DNA of 64,000 bases from the NCBI RefSeq assembly GCF_016864575.1, contig NZ_CP044125.1, forward strand, positions 2,072,501-2,136,500, in the 5' to 3' direction. Position numbers and translations under genes: made by a program. Below, piece by piece: positions 40,916 to 50,539 of this stretch. The stretch is from Rhizobium sp. BG4. Lineage in GTDB: Bacteria; Pseudomonadota; Alphaproteobacteria; Rhizobiales; Rhizobiaceae. Every line of letters starts with the position of its first letter. The first letter of the stretch is position 1. The notes under the pieces were generated by a model that was not told the DNA's origin, did no database searches, and was given only the letters and a program-made list of their open reading frames with translations.

Positions 40916-43795
40916 ATGTCTCTCGTTTACGAAATTGACTACGGAACGCCGGCTTCGAAATCCGAAGCCATGGTCACGCTGACCATCGATGGCCGCGAAA
41001 TCACCGTGCCGGAGGGCACGTCGATCATGCGCGCTTCGATGGAAGCCGGGATACAGGTGCCGAAGCTCTGCGCCACCGATATGGTCGATGCCTTCGGTTC
41101 CTGCCGCCTCTGTCTCGTCGAGATCGAAGGCCGCAACGGAACGCCTGCGTCCTGCACCACGCCGGTTGCCGCCGGTCTCGTGGTTCATACGCAAACGGGC
41201 CGACTGAAGGATATCCGCCGCGGCGTCATGGAGCTCTACATCTCCGACCATCCGCTCGACTGTCTGACCTGCGCTGCAAACGGCGATTGCGAATTGCAGG
41301 ACATGGCGGGTGCCGTCGGCCTGCGTGACGTTCGCTACGGCTATGAGGGCGACAATCACGTCAAGGCGCGCAGCAATGGCGAGATCAATCTGAAATGGAT
41401 GCCGAAGGACGAGTCGAATCCGTACTTCACCTATGATCCGTCGAAATGCATCGTCTGCTCGCGCTGCGTTCGTGCCTGCGAGGAAGTGCAGGGCACCTTC
41501 GCGCTGACGATCGAGGGGCGTGGTTTCGGATCGCGCGTTTCGCCCGGCATGCACGAGCATTTCCTCGATTCCGAATGCGTTTCCTGCGGCGCCTGTGTGC
41601 AGGCCTGCCCGACGGCGACGCTGACGGAAAAATCGGTCATCGCCATCGGCCAGCCGGAACATTCGGCCGTCACCACCTGCGCCTATTGCGGCGTCGGCTG
41701 CTCGTTCAAGGCGGAAATGCGCGGCGAAGAGCTGGTGCGCATGGTTCCCTGGAAGGATGGCCAGGCGAACCGCGGCCATTCCTGCGTCAAGGGCCGCTTC
41801 GCCTACGGCTATTCGACACACAAGGACCGTATCCTCAACCCGATGATCCGCGAGAAGGTCACTGATCCCTGGCGGGAAGTGACCTGGGACGAGGCCTATG
41901 CGCATGTCGCCTCCGAGTTCAAGCGCATCCAGTATCAGTATGGCCGCGAAGCGGTCGGCGGCATTACCTCGTCGCGCTGCACCAACGAGGAGACCTTCCT
42001 CGTCCAGAAGCTGATCCGCGCCGGCTTCGGCAATAACAATGTCGATACCTGCGCCCGCGTCTGCCATTCGCCGACCGGCTACGGTCTCGGCCAGGCCTTC
42101 GGCACCTCGGCAGGCACGCAGAATTTCGACAGCGTCGAGCATTCCGATGTCGTGGTCGTCATCGGCGCCAATCCGACGGATGGCCATCCGGTCTTCGGTT
42201 CGCGTCTGAAAAAGCGGCTGCGTCAGGGCGCCAAGCTGATCGTCATCGACCCCCGTCGCATCGATCTGGTGCGCACGCCACATGTCGAGGCGGCCTATCA
42301 CCTGCCGCTGAAGCCCGGCACCAACGTTGCGGTCATGACGGCGCTGGCGCATGTCATCGTCACCGAAGGCCTGTTCAACGAGAAATTCATCCGCGAGCGC
42401 TGCGACTGGTCGGAATTCGAAGATTGGGCGGCCTTCGTTTCGGAACCGCAGCATAGCCCCGAGGAGACCGAGAAGTTCACCGGCGTTCCGGCGGCCGATC
42501 TGCGCGGCGCGGCGCGGCTCTATGCGCTCGGCGGCAATGGCGCGATCTATTACGGCCTCGGCGTCACTGAGCACAGCCAGGGCTCGACGACGGTCATGGC
42601 GATCGCCAACCTCGCCATGGTGACCGGCAATATCGGCCGCGAAGGCGTCGGCGTGAACCCGCTGCGTGGCCAGAACAACGTGCAGGGCTCCTGCGATATG
42701 GGCTCGTTCCCGCACGAGCTGCCGGGCTACCGCCATATCTCCGATGACGCGACCCGCGATGTCTTCGAGAAGCTCTGGGGCGTTAAGCTCAACAATGAGC
42801 CGGGCCTGCGCATTCCGAACATGCTGGACGCGGCTGTCGATGGCACGTTCAAGGGCCTCTATATCCAGGGCGAGGACATTCTGCAGTCCGACCCCGACAC
42901 CAAACACGTGGCGGCGGGTCTCGCAGCGATGGAATGCGTCGTCGTGCAGGATCTCTTCCTCAACGAGACCGCCAACTATGCGCATGTCTTCCTGCCCGGC
43001 TCGACCTTCCTGGAGAAGGACGGCACCTTCACCAATGCCGAGCGCCGCATCAACCGCGTGCGCAGGGTGATGACGCCGAAGAACGGTTATGCCGATTGGG
43101 AAGTGACGCAGAAGCTCGCCCAGGCGATGGGCCTTAACTGGAACTACAAGCATCCATCCGAGATCATGGACGAGATCGCCGCGACGACGCCGAGCTTTGC
43201 GATGGTCTCTTACGACTATCTCGAAAAGATGGGCTCGGTTCAGTGGCCGTGCAACGAGAAGCATCCCGAGGGATCGCCGATCATGCATGTCGATGGTTTC
43301 GTTCGCGGTAAGGGCAAGTTCATCCGCACGGAATATGTCGCGACCGACGAACGGACTGGCCCGCGCTTTCCGCTGCTGCTCACCACCGGCCGCATTCTCA
43401 GCCAGTACAATGTCGGGGCACAGACGCGCCGTACCGATAACGTTGCCTGGCATCCGGAAGACCGGCTGGAAATCCATCCGCATGACGCCGAGCAGCGTGG
43501 CATTCGCGATGGCGACTGGATCAAGCTGCAGAGCCGCTCCGGCGATACGACGCTGCGGTCGCTGATCACCGAGCGCGTGGCGCCTGGTGTAGTCTACACG
43601 ACCTTCCACCACCCGACGACGCAGGCGAACGTCATCACCACCGACTTCTCCGACTGGGCGACCAACTGCCCGGAATACAAGGTGACGGCGGTGCAGGTTT
43701 CGCCGTCCAACGGGCCGACGGAATGGCAGCTCGAATATGACGAGCAGGCCCGCCAGAGCCGCCGCATCTCCGGCAAGATGGAGGCCGCGGAGTAA
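40916..43795 (+). CDS. fdsA: NAD-dependent formate dehydrogenase alpha (catalytic) subunit
   Basis: Oxidises formate to carbon dioxide at a bis-MGD molybdenum centre. The 959 residues start with a NuoG-like [2Fe-2S] domain (CATDMVDAFGSCRLCLVEIEG), a HxxxC-type motif (HPLDCLTCAANGDC), and two ferredoxin clusters (CIVCSRCVRACEEVQG, CVSCGACVQACPTATL), then a [4Fe-4S] site CAYCGVGC. The active-site cysteine is Cys383 in VDTCARVCHSP, in place of selenocysteine. The C-terminal molybdopterin-binding domain includes DRLEIHPHDAEQRGI. Length is as in Rhodobacter FdsA. Its stop overlaps the fdhD ATG. Confidence 0.96.
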   Translation: MSLVYEIDYGTPASKSEAMVTLTIDGREITVPEGTSIMRASMEAGIQVPKLCATDMVDAFGSCRLCLVEIEGRNGTPASCTTPVAAGLVVHTQTGRLKDIRRGVMELYISDHPLDCLTCAANGDCELQDMAGAVGLRDVRYGYEGDNHVKARSNGEINLKWMPKDESNPYFTYDPSKCIVCSRCVRACEEVQGTFALTIEGRGFGSRVSPGMHEHFLDSECVSCGACVQACPTATLTEKSVIAIGQPEHSAVTTCAYCGVGCSFKAEMRGEELVRMVPWKDGQANRGHSCVKGRFAYGYSTHKDRILNPMIREKVTDPWREVTWDEAYAHVASEFKRIQYQYGREAVGGITSSRCTNEETFLVQKLIRAGFGNNNVDTCARVCHSPTGYGLGQAFGTSAGTQNFDSVEHSDVVVVIGANPTDGHPVFGSRLKKRLRQGAKLIVIDPRRIDLVRTPHVEAAYHLPLKPGTNVAVMTALAHVIVTEGLFNEKFIRERCDWSEFEDWAAFVSEPQHSPEETEKFTGVPAADLRGAARLYALGGNGAIYYGLGVTEHSQGSTTVMAIANLAMVTGNIGREGVGVNPLRGQNNVQGSCDMGSFPHELPGYRHISDDATRDVFEKLWGVKLNNEPGLRIPNMLDAAVDGTFKGLYIQGEDILQSDPDTKHVAAGLAAMECVVVQDLFLNETANYAHVFLPGSTFLEKDGTFTNAERRINRVRRVMTPKNGYADWEVTQKLAQAMGLNWNYKHPSEIMDEIAATTPSFAMVSYDYLEKMGSVQWPCNEKHPEGSPIMHVDGFVRGKGKFIRTEYVATDERTGPRFPLLLTTGRILSQYNVGAQTRRTDNVAWHPEDRLEIHPHDAEQRGIRDGDWIKLQSRSGDTTLRSLITERVAPGVVYTTFHHPTTQANVITTDFSDWATNCPEYKVTAVQVSPSNGPTEWQLEYDEQARQSRRISGKMEAAE

Positions 43796-44622
43796 TGCCC
43801 GACCGGCACACACGCATCTCCGTCAGCCGCATCGCCCGCAAGGGCGGTGTGGTCATGCCGGGCGAGCGGATCGTGCCGGAAGAAGTACCGATCGCCTTCT
43901 CCTATGGCGGCAGTTCTCATGCTGTGATGATGGCGACGCCGGATGATCTCGAGGATTTCGCCGTCGGTTTCAGCCTGACGGAAGGCATCATCAGCTCGAT
44001 GGAGCAGATCTCCTCGGTCGAGGCCGTCGATAGCGAGATCGGCATCGACGTGCAGATCATGCTTGCCGATGACGTCGAGGACGCTCTGCGCGCCCGGCGC
44101 CGAAGCATGGCGGGGCCGGTCGGCTGCGGGCTCTGCGGCATCGAGTCGATCGAGCAGGCGGTGCGCAAGGTGCCGGATGTGTCCGATACCGGTTTGATGC
44201 TCACGCATGCCGATATCGTGCGGGCGGCTTCGCTGCTGAACGAGACGCAGCCGCTGCATCGTGAAACCCGGGCCGTCCATGGCGCAGGATTCTATCTCCC
44301 CGGCGAAGGGCTTCTTGCCGTCCGCGAGGATGTCGGCCGTCACAATGCGCTCGACAAGCTCTGTGGCGCGGTGATCCGTTCGGGGCGAACCGGCGCCGGT
44401 GGTGCCGTCCTCGTTACCAGCCGTATTTCGGTCGAGATGGTGCAGAAGACGGCGATCCTGGGCGCATCGATCCTGATCGCCATCTCGGCGCCTACAGCGC
44501 TTGCCATCCGCACGGCCGAAGAAGCCGGAATGACGCTTGTTGCGCTGGTGCGCGGCGACGATTTCGAGATTTTCACCCATCCAGACCGCATCTCGCCCGA
44601 AAGCATCGCCGATGTCGCATGA
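43795..44622 (+). CDS. fdhD: formate dehydrogenase accessory sulfurtransferase FdhD
   Basis: Transfers sulfur to the molybdenum cofactor before it enters formate dehydrogenase (called FdsC in fds operons). The 275 residues contain PIAFSYGGSSHAVMMATPDDLEDFAVGFSLTEG (family N-terminal element), the conserved CGLC motif in GPVGCGLCGIES, and REDVGRHNALDKL. It overlaps fdsA by one base and fdsD by 11 bases, so is clearly part of the operon fdsGBACD. Confidence 0.95.
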   Translation: MPDRHTRISVSRIARKGGVVMPGERIVPEEVPIAFSYGGSSHAVMMATPDDLEDFAVGFSLTEGIISSMEQISSVEAVDSEIGIDVQIMLADDVEDALRARRRSMAGPVGCGLCGIESIEQAVRKVPDVSDTGLMLTHADIVRAASLLNETQPLHRETRAVHGAGFYLPGEGLLAVREDVGRHNALDKLCGAVIRSGRTGAGGAVLVTSRISVEMVQKTAILGASILIAISAPTALAIRTAEEAGMTLVALVRGDDFEIFTHPDRISPESIADVA

Positions 44623-44857
44623 TACCCGTTCCAAGCTGGTCTACATGGCCAATCAGATTGCCACTTTTTTCAAGACCCAGCCGGCCAACGAGGCGGCTCA
44701 GGGAGTTGCTACGCATATCAATAAATTCTGGGAGCCGCGCATGCGGCACCAATTTTTCGAGATTCTGGAGCAGGAGAATAACGGTTTCGATCCCTTGGTG
44801 ATCGAGGCGTCTTCCCTGATCCGCAAGCCCGAGCCGGCGGAGCCTATCCGGCAGTAA
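44612..44857 (+). CDS. fdsD: formate dehydrogenase delta subunit
   Basis: A small subunit of 81 residues, the last gene of fdsGBACD. LVYMANQIATFFKTQP and FWEPRMRHQFFEIL are typical of FdsD, a structural or stabilising subunit of the (FdsABGD) complex without cofactors. The ATG at 44612 overlaps the end of fdhD by 11 bases. A 91-base gap separates it from the transporter gene downstream, which has its own AGGAGG ribosome site. Confidence 0.92.
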   Translation: MSHDTRSKLVYMANQIATFFKTQPANEAAQGVATHINKFWEPRMRHQFFEILEQENNGFDPLVIEASSLIRKPEPAEPIRQ

Positions 44858-44948
44858 ACATCGTTTCGCGCAAGGGGGGACGCAGGTTGTCATTGCCTGT
44901 TCGAGCGCGATTCATGTCAGCAAGGTCAGATCCAGGAGGAACTTATTC

Positions 44949-46607
44949 ATGACCGCAGCGGATACATCAGGAGCAGGGGTAGTAGCGGGCGCTGGCCTGC
45001 TTGATCGTGAGCGAATAATTGCGCAACCGGGGTTCAACCGCTGGCTCGTGCCGCCGGCCGCACTCGCCATTCATCTGTGCATCGGCATGGCATACGGCTT
45101 CAGCGTGTTCTGGCTGCCGCTGTCGAAATCTCTCGGCATCAGCGCCTCGACGGCCTGCCCGGATCTGACACTGGCTTCGGCCCTGTTCACCACCAGCTGC
45201 GATTGGCGCGTCGCCGATCTTGGCTGGATCTACACGCTGTTCTTCGTGCTCCTCGGCTGCTCGGCAGCGATCTGGGGCGGCTGGCTTGAGCGCGTCGGTC
45301 CGCGCAAGGCCGGTTTCGTTTCCGCCTGCTGCTGGTGCGGCGGCATTCTCGTCGCCGCCGTCGGCGTCATGACCCATCAGCTCTGGCTGATGTGGCTCGG
45401 TGCCGGTGTGATCGGCGGTATCGGCCTCGGTCTAGGCTATATCTCGCCGGTCTCGACGCTGATCAAGTGGTTCCCGGACCGCCGCGGCATGGCAACCGGC
45501 ATGGCGATCATGGGCTTCGGCGGTGGCGCGATGATCGGCGCTCCGCTCGCAAACCTGCTGATGAACACCTTCAAGACCGACACGTCGGTTGGCGTCTGGC
45601 AGACTTTCGTGGTCATGGCCGTCATCTACTTCGTCTTCATGATGGGCGGTGCCTTCGGCTACCGCATCCCGCCGGCCGGCTGGCGTCCGGAAGGCTGGAC
45701 GGCGCCTGCCGCCAAGAGCAGCATGATCACCACCAAGCATGTGCATCTGCGCGATGCGCACAAGACCAAGCAGTTCTGGCTGATCTGGGCGGTGCTCTGC
45801 CTCAACGTTTCCGCCGGTATCGGCGTTCTCGGCATGGCGTCGCCGATGCTGCAGGAAATCTTCGCCGGTTCGCTGATCGGCCTGCCGGATGTCGGCTTTG
45901 CGCAGCTCGATGCAGGGCAGAAGGCATCGATCGCAACGATTGCAGCGGGCTTCGCCGGTCTGTTGTCGCTCTTCAATATCGGCGGGCGATTCTTCTGGGC
46001 GTCGCTCTCCGACAAGATCGGCCGCAAGAACACCTATTTCACGTTCTTCATCCTCGGCATCGTTCTCTATGCGGCGGCACCGACGCTTGCCGACATGGGC
46101 AACAAGGCGCTCTTCGTTCTCGCCTTCGGCATCATCCTGTCGATGTATGGCGGTGGCTTTGCAACGATCCCGGCCTATCTCGCCGATATCTTCGGCACGC
46201 AGTTCGTTGGCGCCATCCATGGCCGTCTGCTGACGGCATGGGCGACCGCCGGTATCGTCGGCCCCGTCGTCGTCAACTATATCCGCGAGGCGCAGATCTC
46301 GGCCGGAGTCGCACCCGGACCGGCGCTCTATACCGGCACGATGTATATCCTCGCCGGCATGCTGGCGCTTGGATTGATCGCCAACCTCTTCGTGCGGCCG
46401 CTTGCCGACAAGTGGTTCATGTCGGACGCAGAAGTGGCATCGCTGCAGGCGAAATCGGCGGCCGCAAGCGCCGGGCCGAGCGGCTCGTTCGGCATCGGCC
46501 GGGGTGGCTTCGACGCCAAGGCGGCTCTTGCCTGGGCCGTCGTCGGCATTCCGTTGCTGTGGGGTGTCTGGGTGACGCTGAAGGCGACGCTTGCACTGTT
46601 CGGCTGA
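44949..46607 (+). CDS. OFA family MFS transporter, oxalate/formate antiporter-like
   Basis: A major facilitator of 552 residues with about 12 membrane helices. It begins with a cytoplasmic N terminus, then FNRWLVPPAALAIHLCIGMAYGFSVF, characteristic of OFA (OxlT-like) transporters, and shows FPDRRGMATGMAIMGFGGGAMIGAPL and GGRFFWASLSDKIGRKNTY. It is longer than OxlT by an insertion near residues 55-80 and a C-terminal tail. Placed directly after the formate dehydrogenase genes in the same direction, it probably imports formate or exchanges it with oxalate; substrate is inferred by context. Confidence 0.85.
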   Translation: MTAADTSGAGVVAGAGLLDRERIIAQPGFNRWLVPPAALAIHLCIGMAYGFSVFWLPLSKSLGISASTACPDLTLASALFTTSCDWRVADLGWIYTLFFVLLGCSAAIWGGWLERVGPRKAGFVSACCWCGGILVAAVGVMTHQLWLMWLGAGVIGGIGLGLGYISPVSTLIKWFPDRRGMATGMAIMGFGGGAMIGAPLANLLMNTFKTDTSVGVWQTFVVMAVIYFVFMMGGAFGYRIPPAGWRPEGWTAPAAKSSMITTKHVHLRDAHKTKQFWLIWAVLCLNVSAGIGVLGMASPMLQEIFAGSLIGLPDVGFAQLDAGQKASIATIAAGFAGLLSLFNIGGRFFWASLSDKIGRKNTYFTFFILGIVLYAAAPTLADMGNKALFVLAFGIILSMYGGGFATIPAYLADIFGTQFVGAIHGRLLTAWATAGIVGPVVVNYIREAQISAGVAPGPALYTGTMYILAGMLALGLIANLFVRPLADKWFMSDAEVASLQAKSAAASAGPSGSFGIGRGGFDAKAALAWAVVGIPLLWGVWVTLKATLALFG

Positions 46608-46630
46608 TCGGAACTGATGATTTGAGAGAG

Positions 46631-46657
46631 GGGCATGCGCTTTGCGCGTGCCCTTCT
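46631..46657 (+). terminator. terminator after the OFA transporter gene
   Basis: GGGCATGCGC pairs with GCGCGTGCCC (one G-T pair) around a three-base loop, followed by TTCTT. It lies 23 bases after the transporter stop. The short T-run makes it moderate. Confidence 0.65.
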
Positions 46658-46663
46658 TCGCAT

Positions 46664-46690
46664 AAAAAAGGCGCCTCCGGGGCGAGGCGC
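46664..46690 (-). terminator. terminator of the Gly-repeat protein gene
   Basis: Read on the minus strand, GCGCCTC and GAGGCGC form a stem around a six-base loop, followed by a T-run (A-run at 46664-46669). A second, GC-rich hairpin (TACCCGGCGCC/GGCGCCGGGTA at 46723-46746) stands between it and the gene end. Confidence 0.75.
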
Positions 46691-46761
46691 GAAAATTCTG
46701 GAGTTGAGCTGTTGTCCAGGAATACCCGGCGCCGAGGCGCCGGGTACTGCCGGGGAGGCGG

Positions 46762-47472
46762 TCACCGCATTGCGATGACCATGCGGCAGAGCTTGACGAG
46801 GCTCGCCTCGTAGCCGCCGGAGCCGAGGATGTCGCGGCAGCGCAGCTTGACCTTGGCCTTTTCTGCAGCCGACATGTCATTGTAGGAGTAGGTCGGGCCG
46901 TTGGGGCCGCGCGGACCGTTCGGACCATCTGGGTCGTTCGGACCGCCGGGGCCGTCCGGATCGTTCGGGTCGATGCCCGGCAGGCCGAGAGCGATATCGA
47001 CGAGCGTGTTGCCACCGAGACCAGCCTTGGCCTTGGCGCTGACGAGGCCCGGACCGCCGACCGTGGCGTTCACATCCGCATTGAGCCCCTTCGTGCCGCC
47101 GACGCTGGCCGTGGTGCCGACGCCGAGGCCCTTGGTTGCGCCGCCGAGCGTCGTCTTGCTGTTGATGCCGTTGGTGCCGCCGACCGATGCGTTGACGCCG
47201 AGGCCGCCCTTGGAGGTGCCGCCGACGCTGGCGTTGACGCCGCTGGAGCCGCCGATCGAGGCGCTGAGCCCGCGGCCGCCATTGTTGCCGACGCTGACGC
47301 CGTTGCTGCCGCCAATGCTGAGGCCGCCGCCACCGCTGCTGCTGGTCTTGGAGCCGCCGCCAAGGGCGCTCCCCAGGCCGCCGAGCAGGCCTTCAGCAGA
47401 AGCCTGTGCCGGAATGATGAGCGATGCACAGCTGATTGCGACTATGGCGATCGCCGATTTGTGATACTGCAT
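46762..47472 (-). CDS. secreted glycine-repeat protein with collagen-like segment
   Basis: A protein of 236 residues with a signal peptide (MQYHKSAIAIVAISCASLII, cleavage near ASA-EG). The mature part holds imperfect Gly/Asn/Ser/Thr repeats of about 13-14 residues built around ASVGGTxGxN (about residues 40-140), then a short Gly-Pro-Asp/Asn collagen-like tract (DPDGPGGPNDPDGPNGPRGP, about 165-190), and a charged C terminus with two cysteines (LRCRDIL, KLCRMV). ATG at 47472 has a GGAGG site. I do not recognise a family; it may be a surface or matrix protein. Repeats can be polymorphic between strains. Confidence 0.65.
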   Translation of the reverse strand: MQYHKSAIAIVAISCASLIIPAQASAEGLLGGLGSALGGGSKTSSSGGGGLSIGGSNGVSVGNNGGRGLSASIGGSSGVNASVGGTSKGGLGVNASVGGTNGINSKTTLGGATKGLGVGTTASVGGTKGLNADVNATVGGPGLVSAKAKAGLGGNTLVDIALGLPGIDPNDPDGPGGPNDPDGPNGPRGPNGPTYSYNDMSAAEKAKVKLRCRDILGSGGYEASLVKLCRMVIAMR

Positions 47473-47989
47473 TTCCAACCTCCAAAACGATTCTGCCAGG
47501 ACCCCATGCCCAGGCTTGGAAATCAAAATTGGAAGCGCGCGCTTTCCGTCTCGGGATGTCAGCAACCAAGAGTGGCTGTCTGGTCTCCCGTTGATACAAT
47601 ATAAGAATATACGTAAGTTCTAATGTTGTGTAGCTGTTTCGCGCTAAAGTTGGTTTTGCTTATTTGTACAGCTAAAGAGATCTAAACGAAAAAGATCGCA
47701 GTCTGTATAGATCATTTTCCATTGCGCAATAATTAGAAAGCTCTGGAATTTATAGCGATTGTTTTTATTAGGATTTCCGGAAATTGGCTGCGGGCAAGCA
47801 TTGTTCGCATTGTCGTATTGCAAAATCGCGCTTGTGCCGCTCCGAATTGGATTTTGTCAATCGTAATATTCTAATTCAATCAAGGATTACGCACCTGGTG
47901 ACTGTTGATCGGCACGTTTTGCTTGCAATTATGGAATGAAAAAGGCCCCGCAGAGCGGGGCCGGAGTAACAGTCGTGCTTGCCTGGAGC
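47473..47989. other. AT-rich intergenic region
   Basis: About 515 bases clearly richer in A+T than the surroundings, with no open frame that looks coding. The left part must contain the promoter of the leftward Gly-repeat gene; the right end holds the terminator of the chemoreceptor gene (47939-47962). I see no RNA gene or mobile element here. Confidence 0.5.
47939..47962 (-). terminator. terminator of the first chemoreceptor gene
   Basis: On the minus strand GGCCCCGC and GCGGGGCC form an 8-bp stem with a three-base loop, followed by a T-run. It lies about 28 bases after the stop of the receptor gene at 47990. Confidence 0.88.
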
Positions 47990-49747
47990 TTAGAATTCTT
48001 CCCAGCTATCGGCCGCCGGAGCGGCTGCGCCATGCGCCTTGGCAACGCGGGCGACCAGATGCAAAGCCGGGGAATTGTGCATCTGCCGTGTGGCGGTGCG
48101 CTGTTGCATTTCATTGCCGAGACGGAACTGGCTGAGAAGCGATCTCAGGATCTCGGCTTCGGCCGCAAGCTTATGGCTTGCCGCCGTGCTCTCCTCGACC
48201 ATGGCTGCGTTCTGCTGCGTCGCCTGGTCCATGGTGTTGATGGCCTGGTTGATTTCCTTCAGACCCGTTGCCTGTTCGCGTGAGCCTTCGACGATCGCGG
48301 AGACGTTGGTGTTGATCGCGGCGACCTGCCCGAGAATTTCCTCGAGCGCCTCGCCGGTGCGGCCGACGAGGCTGACGCCGTTCTTCACCAGCTCGCTCGA
48401 CTGGTTGATCAGGGCCTTGATCTCCTTTGCAGCACTCGCGGAGCGCTGCGCCAGTTCGCGGACTTCCTGTGCAACGACCGCGAACCCCTTGCCGGCCTCG
48501 CCGGCGCGGGCGGCTTCGACACCGGCATTCAGTGCCAGAAGATTGGTCTGGAAGGCGATGTCGTCGATAACGCCGATGATGTTGGTGATCTCGCGCGAGG
48601 ACTGTTCGATCTGGCCCATGGCGGCGACCGCGTTGCGCACGACGACGCCGGACTGTTCGGCGCCCTGCTTGGTCTTGGCGACGAGAGAGCCTGCCTCGGC
48701 GGCGCGGTGGCTGGAGTCGTTCACGGTCGTCGTGATCTCTTCCAGGGCCGCTGCCGTTTGTTCGACCGAGGCGGCCTGCTGCTCGGTGCGCTTGGAGAAG
48801 GAGTCCGCCGCGCCGCCGATCTCCTGCGAGCCTGCCGCGATCGCCACGGTATTCTCGCCGATCGTCGTCAAGGTATCGCGCAGCTTTTCGATAGCGGCGT
48901 TGAAATCGTGACGCAATTGCTCCATCGACGGCACGAAGGCGGTGTCGACGGTTTGTGTGAGATCGCCCTCCGAGAGCAGCTTCAGCGCGGCGCCGAGGCG
49001 GCTGATGGCGCTCATGCGTTCGGTGACATCGGTGGCGAATTTCACCACCTTATAGACGCGGCCATCGGCATCGATGATCGGGTTATAGGCGGCCTGGATC
49101 CAGATCTCCTTGCCGCCCTTGCCGTAGCGGACGAATTCATTGGCGATGAACTCGCCGCCCGCGAGACGGCGCCAGAAATTGGCGTATTCCTCGGTGCGCG
49201 CATAGGCCGGATCGCAGAACATACTGTGATGCTTGCCGGTGATTTCGGAGAGGCTATAGCCGAGGCCTTTGCAGAAATTCTCGTTGGCCGTCAGGATCTC
49301 ACCGTTCGGCTTGAACTCGATAACGGCCTGCGAACGCGAGATGGCATTCAGCTTGCCGGCGTCGTCGATCGACTGGCGCTTGGTCTCGGTGATGTCGGAG
49401 GCGAACTTGACGACCTTGTAGGGCTTGCCGTTCTTGAAGACGGGATTGTAGGTCGCCTGGATCCAGATCTCGCGGCCGCCCTTTGCGAGGCGCTTGTAGG
49501 CGCCGCTGTCATACTCGCCGCGGCCGAGCCGCGCCCAGAATTCGCGATACTCGGCGGTTGCCGCGTAAGCGGGGTCGCAGAACATGCTGTGGTGCTTGCC
49601 GGTGATCTCATCCAGACCGTAGCCAATGGCCCGGCAGAAGTTGTCGTTGGCCTTGAGGACATTGCCCTTCAGGTCGAATTCGATGACGGCTTGCGATTTC
49701 GAAATGGCATCAAGAATGTATTTTGCATCGGAAGATAAACCAAGCAT
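47990..49747 (-). CDS. soluble methyl-accepting chemotaxis protein with two PAS domains
   Basis: A cytoplasmic receptor of about 585 residues with no membrane helices. Two PAS domains (about residues 8-120 and 130-245) share the sequence [15 protein letters not shown] and the motif [13 protein letters not shown]. The signalling domain (about 340-530) has the MCP hairpin core [33 protein letters not shown]. The C-terminal SWEEF resembles the NWETF-type CheR/CheB tether. Architecture is like BdlA and rhizobial McpY-type receptors. ATG at 49747 is used because homology starts there; a longer in-frame start at 49855 is unlikely. It is downstream of cheW and a related receptor. Confidence 0.85.
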   Translation of the reverse strand: MLGLSSDAKYILDAISKSQAVIEFDLKGNVLKANDNFCRAIGYGLDEITGKHHSMFCDPAYAATAEYREFWARLGRGEYDSGAYKRLAKGGREIWIQATYNPVFKNGKPYKVVKFASDITETKRQSIDDAGKLNAISRSQAVIEFKPNGEILTANENFCKGLGYSLSEITGKHHSMFCDPAYARTEEYANFWRRLAGGEFIANEFVRYGKGGKEIWIQAAYNPIIDADGRVYKVVKFATDVTERMSAISRLGAALKLLSEGDLTQTVDTAFVPSMEQLRHDFNAAIEKLRDTLTTIGENTVAIAAGSQEIGGAADSFSKRTEQQAASVEQTAAALEEITTTVNDSSHRAAEAGSLVAKTKQGAEQSGVVVRNAVAAMGQIEQSSREITNIIGVIDDIAFQTNLLALNAGVEAARAGEAGKGFAVVAQEVRELAQRSASAAKEIKALINQSSELVKNGVSLVGRTGEALEEILGQVAAINTNVSAIVEGSREQATGLKEINQAINTMDQATQQNAAMVEESTAASHKLAAEAEILRSLLSQFRLGNEMQQRTATRQMHNSPALHLVARVAKAHGAAAPAADSWEEF

Positions 49748-50004
49748 CCCCGTTCCCCATTTGTGGCCGGCGCGCCCTGCGCCACGGCAGAAAATGCCCA
49801 AATGCAATCTATGGATTTTGACGGAGGCTATTCTCGCTAAACGGGATAACTTCAACTATCGGAAAACATAGGCTGCTTTTGTCGCAACCAATGATGCTAA
49901 CGGGAAGGTTAATTTAGCGTATAAAAGAGATTGCTAATAAGGTTTGTTTTGGCCACAAGTTTTCATCGGTGATTTTTGCTGGGCATGAAGCTCTACCAGG
50001 CACG

Positions 50005-50034
50005 AAAAAGGCCGCCTCAGAGGGCGGCCTTTTT
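50005..50034 (-). terminator. terminator of the receptor-cheW operon
   Basis: A 12-bp stem (AAAAAGGCCGCC with GGCGGCCTTTTT) around a six-base loop, 28 bases past the cheW stop. It is symmetrical and could also act on the plus strand. Confidence 0.9.
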
Positions 50035-50062
50035 ATTTGAGCTTCGTTGTGGCGCTCAGTGA

Positions 50063-50539
50063 TCAGGCGGCCAGCTCTTCGGCTTCGTTTTCCTTGAACA
50101 TCTTGGCGAGGTTCAGGAAGCAGATCATGCCGTTTTCCGAAGCGATGATGCCTTCGCAATAAGCGCGGTCGAAGGAGGCGGTCACTTCCGGCACCGGCTG
50201 GACCTGGCTGGACGAGATCGTCAGGATGTCGGAGACGCGGTCGACCAGCATGCCGATGACCATGCTGTGAACTTCAGCAACGACGATTGCGCTGCGTTCG
50301 TTGGCGACGGTGCTCTTCATGCCGAGCTTGTAGGCGAGGTCGATGATCGGGATGACCGAGCCGCGCAGGTTCATGACGCCGATGACATCGGTCGGAGCAT
50401 GCGGGATCGGCGTCGAAGGGGCCCAGCCACGGATTTCGCGGATGGTCGTCGTCTTCACGCAGAATTCCTGATCGTGCAGCCGGAAGGCAATGATCTCGAG
50501 CGTGTCGCCACTGAAACTATTGGAATTAATGGTGCTCAT
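50063..50539 (-). CDS. cheW: chemotaxis coupling protein CheW
   Basis: An adaptor of 158 residues that joins chemoreceptors to CheA. LEIIAFRLHDQEFCVKTTTIREIRGW, VIGVMNLRGSVIPIIDLAYKLGM and LVDRVSDILTISSSQVQPVP are characteristic CheW segments. Its ATG shares one base with the stop of the upstream receptor (TAATG), so the two are translationally coupled. No cheA, cheR, cheB or cheY is nearby, so this CheW should work with an array encoded elsewhere. A terminator follows. Confidence 0.93.
   Translation of the reverse strand: MSTINSNSFSGDTLEIIAFRLHDQEFCVKTTTIREIRGWAPSTPIPHAPTDVIGVMNLRGSVIPIIDLAYKLGMKSTVANERSAIVVAEVHSMVIGMLVDRVSDILTISSSQVQPVPEVTASFDRAYCEGIIASENGMICFLNLAKMFKENEAEELAA

Noticed and set aside
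40292..43813. A 1,173-codon open frame on the minus strand opposite fdsB and fdsA
   Set aside because: Same codon-bias shadow; all cofactor motifs belong to the plus-strand genes.
46900..47400. Repeats in the Gly-rich gene as a CRISPR or transposon trace
   Set aside because: They are degenerate codon repeats within one signal-peptide protein.
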